Below are positions 7,531 through 15,224 of a stretch of DNA of 19,603 nucleotides, piece by piece (the first letter of the stretch is position 1; each line of letters begins with the position of its first letter). Under the pieces are notes generated by a model. That model made no database searches. It saw nothing but the letters and a program-made list of their open reading frames with translations, and had not been told where the DNA came from. The stretch comes from Candidatus Ethanoperedens thermophilum. GTDB lineage: Archaea; Halobacteriota; Methanosarcinia; Methanosarcinales; EX4572-44. Location of the stretch: NCBI GenBank assembly GCA_012910725.1, contig WNEG01000080.1:1-19603 (forward strand), given 5' to 3'. The position numbers and the translations under genes are program-made.

Positions 7531-7588
7531 CGGACACACAGCACACAGAAGATACAGGAATTAGACAAGAGGTTGGAGGTCTGAAGAG

Positions 7589-8971
7589 TTGAAACTGAAA
7601 GTGAGTATTATAGGCATAGGCCCTGTTGGTTTAGTTACAGGTGCCGCTTTTGCTGAACACGGGAACAATGTTGTTGTAGCAGATATAGACAAAGAGAGGG
7701 TTGATGCACTGAATAGGGGGGAAGCGCCATTCTATGAGCCGGGATTGGATAATCTCGTAACGAATCTGGTATCCAGAGGATTGTTAAGAGGGTTGCTCAA
7801 GCCACATAATGATCCTGAGAACTTGCTTGCCTATTATAAATCTATCAGAGATACAGATATCACTTTTATCTGTGTTGGCACGCCTCCAAATCCTGATGGT
7901 TCGATGAATCTTGAGTATATAAAGAAAGCATCTATGGATATTGGAGCTGCTTTAAAGGACAAGAAGGAATATCACGTGGTTGTATCAAAGAGCACAATTA
8001 TTCCAGGTACTACCGGGGATGTTATACTAAAATTGATTGAAGAGCATTCATCAAAGAAAAGAGGAGTGGCTTTTGGGGCTTGTTCGAATCCAGAGTTTCT
8101 GTTGCAGGGTAACGCACTTGCTGGTGCATTAAATCCAGACAGGATTGTTATTGGTGAGCTGGATAAAAGAAGCGGGGATGTTTTGATGGAATTGTACAGT
8201 GACTTTGGGAGGGGGATCCCAGTGTTGAAGGTTGGAATAAAAACTGCGGAAATGATAAAATATGCCTCAAATAGCCTGCTCGCAACAAAAATATCCTTTG
8301 CAAACGAGATGGCAAATATCTGCGAGAAGTTTGGGATAGATGTGTATGAAGTAATGGAAGGTGTGGGTCTGGATTACAGGATTAATCCCGGGTTCCTGCG
8401 GGCTGGTGTTGGGTTTGGCGGGTCATGCTTCCCGAAGGATGTAAAAGCGATTGCCTCTGCTTCGCGATCAAAGGGATTAAGGGTGCCTCTGCTTGATTCT
8501 GTGCTACTGATAAATGAAGAGCAACCGCTCCGTGCTGTTGAATTGGCAGAAAGCGCAGCAGGAGACCTCAAAGATAAGGATGTCTGCATCCTTGGCCTGT
8601 CATTCAAACCAGACACAGACGATGTGAGAGAAACAAGGGCACTGCCAATACTGATGAAATTACTTGAGAAAGGATGCAGGGTAACCGGGTATGATCCAGA
8701 ACCAAAAGCTATGAATAATTTTAGAAAGTTATTCCATCAAGATTTTTCTATAGTGAGCTTTGCAAGCAGCTTGGAGGAGGCTATTAAGGATAAGGACATT
8801 GTAATAATCCAGAATGAATGGGAAGATTTTAAAAAACTCGAACCCAGAATCTTTAAAACGCTAATGAAGAAAAATCCAGTGCTCATAGACGGAAGAAGAA
8901 TATATGATCCGAGAATGTTTCTTAAAGAAGGGATTATCTACAGGGGCATAGGATGGAAAAGAAATTTTTAA
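7589..8971 (+). CDS. UDP-glucose/GDP-mannose dehydrogenase family protein
   Basis: An NAD-dependent oxidoreductase that oxidises a nucleotide sugar twice to the uronic acid, for example UDP-glucose to UDP-glucuronate, supplying surface polysaccharide or glycoprotein precursors. The 460-residue protein has the N-terminal GIGPVG NAD motif (9-14), the VGTPPNPDG segment near 97-104, and the catalytic-cysteine motif GVGFGGSCFPKD (Cys280). The C-terminal NAD-type domain holds GLSFKPDTDDVRET and a closing DGRRIYDP. The start is TTG 7589, chosen because GGAGGT (7575-7580) lies eight bases upstream and the first residues (MKLKVSIIGIG) fit the family; GTG 7601 would truncate the first strand. Sugar specificity cannot be read from sequence. 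Cytoplasmic; no partner glycan genes are visible. Confidence 0.9.
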   Translation: MKLKVSIIGIGPVGLVTGAAFAEHGNNVVVADIDKERVDALNRGEAPFYEPGLDNLVTNLVSRGLLRGLLKPHNDPENLLAYYKSIRDTDITFICVGTPPNPDGSMNLEYIKKASMDIGAALKDKKEYHVVVSKSTIIPGTTGDVILKLIEEHSSKKRGVAFGACSNPEFLLQGNALAGALNPDRIVIGELDKRSGDVLMELYSDFGRGIPVLKVGIKTAEMIKYASNSLLATKISFANEMANICEKFGIDVYEVMEGVGLDYRINPGFLRAGVGFGGSCFPKDVKAIASASRSKGLRVPLLDSVLLINEEQPLRAVELAESAAGDLKDKDVCILGLSFKPDTDDVRETRALPILMKLLEKGCRVTGYDPEPKAMNNFRKLFHQDFSIVSFASSLEEAIKDKDIVIIQNEWEDFKKLEPRIFKTLMKKNPVLIDGRRIYDPRMFLKEGIIYRGIGWKRNF

Positions 8972-9078
8972 AATAGATGCAGACGACCAAAAAATTTGAA
9001 GATTTAATCTGGATAGTTACGAAAAGTGAAGGCTATATGTTTGTAGATACCACACAGGAATCTCTTTCTGGTTTATCT

Positions 9079-9381
9079 TTTCTCGACGTATAGGAAAGTA
9101 TAAACGCACTTGATTGCTGCGCAATTGAGAATCAAGAATTATTTTCTGTACAACAAAGTTGTGCAGTGCTTGCACAATCAAGAGTTAATTTTCTGTACAA
9201 CGAAGTTGTGCAGTTTCTCGAAGTATAGGAAAGTATAAACGCATTTCCCTCTATTGCTACCGAAATGTTATTTCTGTACAACGAAGTTGTGCAGTTTCTC
9301 GACGTATAGGAAAGTATAAACGCACTTCCCTCTATTGCTATCGAAATGTTATTTCTGTACAACGAAGTTGTGCAGTTTCTC
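9079..9381. repeat. Mini-hairpin repeat cluster C with 81-bp tandem unit
   Basis: Two perfect-length 81-bp tandem units start at 9214 and 9295, with the beginning of another at 9376 and an ancestral, longer copy (135 bp) at 9079. Each starts TTTCTCGACGTATAGGAAAG, continues through a TATAAACGCA segment and ends in the module-2 hairpin CTGTACAAC/GTTGTGCAG (9146-9166 with AAA loop, 9193-9213, 9274-9294, 9355-9375 with GAA loop). The 135-bp copy also holds degenerate module-1 arms (GATTGC TGC GCAATT). The cluster fills the gap between the sugar dehydrogenase and methyltransferase genes. Of the remaining gap, 8972-9078 holds nothing recognisable. Confidence 0.9.
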
Positions 9382-9433
9382 GACTACATTGAAAGGTAAT
9401 TGGATGAAGATAGAGAATCGGGAGAATGGGAAA

Positions 9434-10297
9434 ATGAATGCAACCTGTAAAATCCTAAAAGAAAACTGTCTCAAACGGCTTAACAATTACCCAGAAGAAA
9501 ACATCCACCTTACTTTCATCGACCCTCCCTTCAGACAGGGAAAAGATTACAGATTCTTTGATGACAATCTACCAGAGGAAGAATACTGGGATTGGCTGAA
9601 AGAAGTTCTCTCAAAGGTTTACAAGATTACTGTTGACGGTGGTGCTCTCTACTTCATGCAAAGAGAGAAAAATACAGAAAATGTATTAAGATTACTCAGG
9701 GAAACCGGATGGACATTTCAAAACCTGATTATCTGGAAGAAAAAAACATCAGCAGTTCCATCTGAAATAAGATATTCCAAACAATACCAGATTATCGCCT
9801 TTGCTACCAAGAGCAGGAAACCATGTGTGTTCAACAAATTGCGGATAGATCTACCCATTCCACCCGAGTATAAAAATGAGAGACCAAACGGAGTCTATAT
9901 TACGGATGTATGGGATGACATCAGGGAATTAACATCAGGATATTTTGCAGGAGATGAGGCGATAAGAGATAGCAAAGGAGATAGATTTCATACGCAGCAA
10001 TCCCCGATAGCTTTACTTTTGAGGATTATTTTAAGCTCCAGCAAGACGGGTGATACCGTGCTGGACCCTTTTGCTGGAACAGGTACTACTCTAATCGTTG
10101 CTCATCAGTTGAAACGCAATTCGATAGGCGTAGAAATAGACTCTGAAAATGTAAAAATTATCGAAAATCGTTTAAATAATTTAAGATGTGCTGATGATAT
10201 TATGAAGTATTATAATTATTACCGATACACACCAAATTTGAAGGATATTTGGCCCGCGGAAAAAACCCAGCTTGCTGAACAGATGAGGTTGTTCTGA
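9434..10297 (+). CDS. DNA methyltransferase (N4-cytosine or N6-adenine), beta-type
   Basis: Transfers a methyl group from S-adenosylmethionine to the exocyclic amine of a base in DNA. Measured from ATG 9434 (287 residues), catalytic motif IV is DPPF (30-33) and the SAM-binding motif I is DPFAGTGTT (211-219) near the C-terminus. That IV-before-I order is the beta class. Between them lie IIWKKKTSAVPSEIRYSKQYQ and a variable, presumably target-recognition, region. ATG 9434 is preferred for the GGAG at 9421-9424; ATG 9404, with AGGT six bases upstream, would add ten residues. Frames running further upstream enter repeat cluster C and are artefacts. The gene abuts (TGA-ATG) the broken restriction gene, so it was the modification half of a type II system and may now act as an orphan. 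Confidence 0.88.
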   Translation: MNATCKILKENCLKRLNNYPEENIHLTFIDPPFRQGKDYRFFDDNLPEEEYWDWLKEVLSKVYKITVDGGALYFMQREKNTENVLRLLRETGWTFQNLIIWKKKTSAVPSEIRYSKQYQIIAFATKSRKPCVFNKLRIDLPIPPEYKNERPNGVYITDVWDDIRELTSGYFAGDEAIRDSKGDRFHTQQSPIALLLRIILSSSKTGDTVLDPFAGTGTTLIVAHQLKRNSIGVEIDSENVKIIENRLNNLRCADDIMKYYNYYRYTPNLKDIWPAEKTQLAEQMRLF

Positions 10298-11665
10298 ATG
10301 CTTGAATTTATTGATGCTGTGGAGTTTTACGATCTCCTTAGCAGAAAGCCCACTACTTTAGTGGTGGGATGAATGCAAACCTTTTTATTGTTCTGTTATA
10401 TAATATATATTGTGGAAAGTCTGGCTTTATGCTTTATACTCCCACTTTAATCCTTGCTTTGCAAGGTTGGAAACAACTCCGCACTTCGTTCATTTTTGTG
10501 TGGATAAAGTTGTATTCCGATTGCATGCAGACAGAGATGTATGCAAAGGTAGCACTGATACACCCAAAGGGGCAACGTTGGAACGACAACGACCTTGAAC
10601 CTCAATCAAACGTTTCATGATAAACCCACTCCAATCGTGAGAGATGCGGATGGAATTTAGAGACAAACATGGAACCCCATGAATTTATTCGTGGGAGGAT
10701 GTCAGATTGCAATAATCAATGCCTTGAAATCAGGGGCAATCAGTCCTCAATCGTCTTTGGACGAGATTGCTTTAAAATCAGGTAAAGATGGCTTTGCTTA
10801 TATCGACAATCGTAGAGATGCGAGAGGAAGATATAATTATGATTTATGGGGGACTACTAAAAATCAGTTTGAATCCGAAAAAGAATTTGTAAATGGGATT
10901 AAAAGCAGAATAAAAAACGAGAAACTTTTGTATTCCAAATCAGAGCAGTTTCCTGATTTTATGTTCAAAGCAAGAAGGCATGCTGGCAGATTGGTTTGCG
11001 GCAGTTTATTGGAGTTAAAAGACTCAAAAAGTGGCACCATAGCCTCATTCAACTCGACTCTTCCCACTAAATACAAAAGTCTTGAAGAAATAAATGTAAT
11101 TAATGGAGGGAACTTAGTAGCAAGGGTTGCTTCGATTATTGACGACAAATTATCTTCAGACGAACTCTACCGCACTTTCGAGAGGAAATGTTTTTACCTT
11201 GTTAGAACGCACGCAAATAAAGAGGATAAAATGAAAATTTCTGTCGTGGACGGTTCGTTTTTTGAAACTGTCCCCAAAGAGCATCTTATTTATCAGATGT
11301 TTTTGAACATTTTGCATAATCATTTAGAGAAAAAAGAAATCAAAATGTCCCCCGAGGCACTTGATCAGCTCGAAAAGACTCTTTCATGCGTTACTGACCA
11401 GACAATAATAGCAGCCTCGCAAATCATAGAAAAAGCATCAGTGCGACCACGATTAAGAATTATGGCAGAGGTGTACTCAGAAGGAAATCCACACAGCAGT
11501 TTTTATCCGGAAGTTTCAGAGCGAAGTATAAATTTCATTGTCGGTGCACCAGCATAAAAAAAAGAACTTGCTGACGTAATATCTCAAAAGATACCGGAAA
11601 TAAAGAAGTTTACTATTCAACACAAAAGGAATGGAAAACATGTTGTCTTTCAATTTCGATTTTAA
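10298..11665 (+). pseudogene. Probable type II restriction endonuclease, broken twice
   Basis: The original gene seems to start at ATG 10298, directly after the methyltransferase stop, with GAGGT at 10285-10289, and to read MLEFIDAVEFYDLL before a ~360-bp IS-derived insertion (about 10341-10703). The frame resumes unshifted (QIAIINALKSGAISPQSS...) and runs to an in-frame TAA at 11555-11557. Beyond that stop, the same frame continues for 35 convincing codons (KKELADVISQKIPEIKKFTI and on) to 11663-11665, so the TAA looks like a nonsense mutation. A likely PD-(D/E)XK nuclease core is PDFMFKARR followed by LLELKDSKSG. A 292-residue product from ATG 10679 remains possible, but it would lack the native first ~14 and last ~35 residues and has no good RBS. 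Specificity unknown. Confidence 0.65.
10341..10703 (+). mobile_element. Mini IS200/IS605-type element (non-autonomous, internally deleted)
   Basis: The left end has a hairpin with stems CCCACTAC (10349-10356) and GTGGTGGG (10361-10368) around TTTA, preceded by GCAGAAAG. The right end has stems CCCATGAA (10676-10683) and TTCGTGGG (10688-10695) around another TTTA, followed by AGGATGTCA. Subterminal hairpins without terminal inverted repeats are typical of IS200/IS605 ends. The 300-bp interior has no intact transposase; the sequence near 10550-10660 may be decayed tnpB 3' sequence (a frame reading NVGTTTTLNLNQTFHDKPTP). The edges are approximate; 10341-10703 would be 363 bp, a multiple of three, which fits the preserved reading frame of the interrupted gene. 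No target duplication is seen, as expected for this family. Confidence 0.65.
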
Positions 11666-11716
11666 CTTTTCTGAGCTTTTAGTAATGTTTACTCAATAGG
11701 TAATGTTTGGAGAATA

Positions 11717-13648
11717 ATGATGATAGGATTAAATATTGCAAAAAAAATCATAGCAGAGCATCTGGTAGAAGGTGAAATGGAAGTCGGAGAAGAGATTGCA
11801 ATCAATATCGATCGTACGTTAACCCAGGATGCAACAGGCACCATGGCATACCTTCAGTTTGAATCGCTTGGTGTGAAGCGTGTCAGAACCGAGCTTTCCC
11901 TCAGCTATGTCGATCATAACACGCTCCAGGCAGGCTTTGAAAATGCAGATGACCACCGCTTCCTTCAAAGCTTCGCATCAAAATACGGGATATATTTCTC
12001 AAAACCTGGAAACGGAGTATGTCACCAGGTCAACCTCGAAAGGTTCTCAATTCCCGGGAGAACCATCGTTGGCTCGGATAGTCACACACCAACAGCAGGC
12101 GGCGCTGGTATGCTTGCTATCGGGGTTGGTGGACTCGATGTGGCAGTAGCAATGAGCGGTTCACCGTTATACCTCAAAATGCCGAAAGTTGTTGGTGTGG
12201 AGCTTACCGGAAGTTTGAAGCCATGGGTTGCTGCTAAAGATGTGATTCTCGAATTATTGCGACGGTATACCGTTAAAGGAGGCGTTGGAAAAGTCTTCGA
12301 ATATTATGGTGATGGTGTAAAAACGCTTTCTGTCCCGGAGCGCGCTACTATTACTAACATGGGTGCGGAACTTGGGGCTACTACATCTCTCTTCCCTTCA
12401 GATAATATCACACGAAAATTTTTTAAACAGCAGAATCGAATCTCTGACTGGAGTGAACTACAAGCAGATGCTGATGCAGACTATGATGAAACGATTCACA
12501 TTGAGCTTGATCTGTTAGAACCACTTATAGCAGCACCATCCTCACCAGACAATGTTAAAAAAGTTGCAGATGTTGCTGGTACCAGGGTGCAGCAGGTGAT
12601 TATTGGCTCCTGCACTAACTCAAGCTACAAAGATCTGATGGTTGCAGCACAGGTGTTGAAGCAACACAAAATACATCCCGACCTGAGTCTTCATATCACA
12701 CCAGGCTCAAAACAGGTGGTTGAAACCCTTGTCCGGGACGGTGGGTTTGCAGGTATGGTCAGTGCAGGTGCGCGAATTGCAGAACCATGTTGTGATGGCT
12801 GCATTGGGATGGGCTCAGCACCAGCAACCGATACGGTATCGGTTCGCTCGTTTAATCGAAACTGGAAAGGCAGGAGCGGTACACCAGATGATAGAGTCTA
12901 CCTGGCAAGCGTTGAGACCTGCATTGCAGCAGCCGTGTGTGGTGAGCTTACCGACCCAAGAGAACTTGGCACGTATCCAGCAGTACCACCACCCAAACGC
13001 TTTGTTATCAATGACTCTATGATACTCCCACCAGATAAGCGGCCAGAAACAGTAAAAATCATCCGTGGGCCAAACATTAAGCCACTACCAGAAAAACAGC
13101 CACTTCCAGAAGAAGTGAGCGGGGAAGTACTCATAAAACTTGCAGATAATATCAGCACTGATGCAATAATTCCGGCAGGAGCCAAAATACTGCCGCTTCG
13201 AAGCAACGTACCAGCTATTAGCGAATATGTATTCCACCAGGTAGACCCATTGTTTTCAAAACGTGCAAGAGAAAAAAATGGTGGTTACATTGTTGGTGGT
13301 GAAAACTATGGACAGGGTTCAAGCAGGGAACATGCAGCCCTTGCGCCCATGCATCTTGGGGTAAGTGTGATCATTGCAAAGAGCTTCGCACGCATACATC
13401 AAGCAAATCTCATCAACTTTGGAATACTGCCCCTTGAATTTGAAAATTCCGAAGACTACACCATGATCGAACAGGGTACGGGAATAGTCATCCCAGGCAT
13501 AATAGATCAACTTAAAGAGAATACAAACAAGATCGAAGCAATGATTAACAACAGTAAAACAATCACACTTGTCCATGACTATTCACCACGACAAAAAAAA
13601 ATATTGCTGTCAGGCGGACTCTTAAACTACACAAAAATGAATGGTTGA
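11717..13648 (+). CDS. Aconitate hydratase (short, Aquifex-type)
   Basis: Interconverts citrate and isocitrate in the cytoplasm, using a [4Fe-4S] cluster. The 643-residue protein has the cluster cysteines in GSCTNS (Cys299) and EPCCDGCIGMG (Cys359 and Cys362). It also has the substrate and active-site segments VGSDSHTPTAGG (about 118-129) and, in the C-terminal swivel domain, YGQGSSREHAALAP (about 531-544). Both the catalytic and swivel domains are in one chain. The length is well below the ~890-residue AcnA form and matches the compact Aquifex-type lineage, which branches near homoaconitases; isopropylmalate-type substrates are a less likely alternative because the two domains are fused. RBS GGAG at 11709-11712 favours the second ATG (11720) over 11717. 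It is convergent with the SelB-like gene, 41 bases apart. Confidence 0.9.
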   Translation: MMIGLNIAKKIIAEHLVEGEMEVGEEIAINIDRTLTQDATGTMAYLQFESLGVKRVRTELSLSYVDHNTLQAGFENADDHRFLQSFASKYGIYFSKPGNGVCHQVNLERFSIPGRTIVGSDSHTPTAGGAGMLAIGVGGLDVAVAMSGSPLYLKMPKVVGVELTGSLKPWVAAKDVILELLRRYTVKGGVGKVFEYYGDGVKTLSVPERATITNMGAELGATTSLFPSDNITRKFFKQQNRISDWSELQADADADYDETIHIELDLLEPLIAAPSSPDNVKKVADVAGTRVQQVIIGSCTNSSYKDLMVAAQVLKQHKIHPDLSLHITPGSKQVVETLVRDGGFAGMVSAGARIAEPCCDGCIGMGSAPATDTVSVRSFNRNWKGRSGTPDDRVYLASVETCIAAAVCGELTDPRELGTYPAVPPPKRFVINDSMILPPDKRPETVKIIRGPNIKPLPEKQPLPEEVSGEVLIKLADNISTDAIIPAGAKILPLRSNVPAISEYVFHQVDPLFSKRAREKNGGYIVGGENYGQGSSREHAALAPMHLGVSVIIAKSFARIHQANLINFGILPLEFENSEDYTMIEQGTGIVIPGIIDQLKENTNKIEAMINNSKTITLVHDYSPRQKKILLSGGLLNYTKMNG

Positions 13649-13689
13649 GTTTGGGATGAAGCTCTTCAATGCCTGCTTATAGTACAGGT

Positions 13690-14736
13690 TCATGGAACCT
13701 GATCACAGAAACCGTAAGCGACAAACCTCTGTTTTTCGTCAAGATTGACAAGGATAAACCTGTCCGATTTGGTGTATGCAATATTTTTTGAACCTGAAAG
13801 CGTTAAAACGCATTCGCTTCCAGATTCGGCGTAATCCACGACATCGCCGTTTGCAATGATCTTTTCAACACGCACTGGTGCTGACTGGAGTCCTGCAAAG
13901 AGATGCAGCATGGCACCAACGAAAACATGTTTTGTGAACCGTGAAAGCGTGCAATTCAGCGTGAAATCTGTTGTTACTGTCTCGTTATTTGAAATCACAT
14001 ATCCCCGATCCACATCCTTTGACTGGATGTTCTTCAATGCCAGTCCAACCCTTGCACCTGCCGCGGCAGTCTTCACATCAACATCATGCATCTGAATCGA
14101 CCGAATCTCAATCGGTTTGTCGACCGGCATCATCGTAATCTTGTCCTTTGCATGTATCGTGCCCTGTTTGACCACTCCCAGAACCACGCAACCGATGCCT
14201 GTCACATTGAAGACCTGATCGATTACAACACGCGGCGAAAGGTCGTTTAATCGTGCGAGTTCTTCATCCACTTTTTCGCCTGTCGAAGCAATCATCGTTT
14301 TTAACTCTTCCATTCCTTCAAACGTAGTGGTGGATACCACGATCTGGTCCCAGTTTTCAAGAACAGTGCCTGCTGTGATCTTCCTGATGCGTTTCTTCAA
14401 TTCAGCGAGTGCACTCTGGTATGCGAGATCCGATTTTGTCATAACGACGATCCCATGCCTGCAGCCTAATATGTCCAGTGCAACAATACACTCTCCTGTG
14501 TACGTGTCAAGACCTGTTGGAGGAATGCACAAAAGCACGATGTCTGTGAGATTTAGTGCTGTTACGAGCGGTTTTATTGATTTCGGATAGCCAGTGGCAT
14601 CAACTATCATGAGCACTGTACCGCTTTTGGAAAAGTCATACATGGTAACATCCGAGACGTTTCCTTTTTTGCCAAGTTTTGATGCGAGAGCGGTTCTACC
14701 ACTCTGTTCACTTCCAATGATTGCAACTTTCGTCAT
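13690..14736 (-). CDS. SelB-like elongation-factor paralogue with degenerate GTPase motifs
   Basis: A 348-residue protein related to archaeal SelB and EF-1A. An N-terminal G-like domain (1-150) is followed by a domain-2 beta barrel (about 165-250, NVTGIGCVVLGVVKQGTI) and a domain-3-like barrel to the C-terminus. The nucleotide-binding motifs are altered: the P-loop reads GSEQSGRTA (8-16), with Arg where GTPases have Lys; the DxxG box is DATG (46-49); and the NKxD box is TKSD (100-103). This matches the described family of archaeal SelB-like proteins (aSelBL), which occurs without selenocysteine machinery and appears to have lost GTP use. A role in translation or RNA binding is possible but unproven. 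ATG 14736 begins the P-loop domain. Neither selenocysteine genes nor a SECIS element is visible. Confidence 0.75.
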   Translation of the reverse strand: MTKVAIIGSEQSGRTALASKLGKKGNVSDVTMYDFSKSGTVLMIVDATGYPKSIKPLVTALNLTDIVLLCIPPTGLDTYTGECIVALDILGCRHGIVVMTKSDLAYQSALAELKKRIRKITAGTVLENWDQIVVSTTTFEGMEELKTMIASTGEKVDEELARLNDLSPRVVIDQVFNVTGIGCVVLGVVKQGTIHAKDKITMMPVDKPIEIRSIQMHDVDVKTAAAGARVGLALKNIQSKDVDRGYVISNNETVTTDFTLNCTLSRFTKHVFVGAMLHLFAGLQSAPVRVEKIIANGDVVDYAESGSECVLTLSGSKNIAYTKSDRFILVNLDEKQRFVAYGFCDQVP

Positions 14737-14890
14737 ATCTATTCCTTTGCCTTTCTATTCAATTTTTAACCACAAGGTTACACAGATTTCCACGAGAGAA
14801 AAATAAAAAAATTGGAATGCAAGCTTTTCAACCCCCATATTTTTCCTTTTTTCACCTATTTTTATTTTTATCGGTAAGTGTAAACATAGC

Positions 14891-14898
14891 TATATAAA
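14891..14898. promoter_or_regulatory. TATATAAA box in the divergent gap
   Basis: TATATAAA lies in the 488-bp gap between the divergent SelB-like gene and the reductase operon. On the plus strand it would give an extra, ~300-nt leader for mcrB; on the minus strand its complement could serve the SelB-like gene with a leader of about 130 nt. Direction cannot be decided from the sequence. Confidence 0.3.
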
Positions 14899-15059
14899 GA
14901 CTTTTCGTTTTCCGGTTGCGTTGCGTTGTCGGGACTTTTAACTGTCTAAAGTTGAATATTTTAATGGCTCTGGACGGTTTAATGGATTGAACTCAGGTAC
15001 CTGAATAGTTACTAAAAAATATTGTTTTCTTTTTATAATGGTTTATCATGTTATTATAT

Positions 15060-15074
15060 CGAAACCCTTAAATA
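15060..15074 (+). promoter_or_regulatory. BRE/TATA promoter of the mcrBGA-type operon
   Basis: CGAAACCC (15060-15067) followed by TTAAATA (15068-15074) is a good archaeal BRE plus TATA pair. Transcription should start near 15098, leaving a 5' leader of about 125 nt before ATG 15225. The translation signal is GGAGG at 15210-15214, ten bases before the ATG. The sequence upstream to 14737 holds AT-rich stretches, the 14891 box and no gene that I can see. Confidence 0.6.
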
Positions 15075-15224
15075 CAGAACGTGTATATGTGGTTATTTGT
15101 TAAGAACCATGAATTGAGCAGATATGGAATCTTGACAAACGAACACTTCCTTAACAATCTGTGTTCCATGCCATAGAAGCTTGATGTGGTTTCTTAAAAA
15201 ATTAAAAATGGAGGAAAAAAATAA

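Noticed and set aside
9132..9362. Minus-strand 76-codon frame with 27-residue repeats in cluster C
   Set aside because: The 81-bp unit is a multiple of three, so the repeat stays open by chance; the peptide is low-complexity and shared with other repeat frames.
10369..10620. Two overlapping 62-83 codon frames inside the mini IS element
   Set aside because: They overlap in different frames and match no transposase; best explained as decayed IS interior.
11555..11557. Stop codon read-through (for example pyrrolysine) in the restriction gene
   Set aside because: Pyrrolysine uses TAG; this is TAA, so a nonsense mutation or genuine end is simpler.
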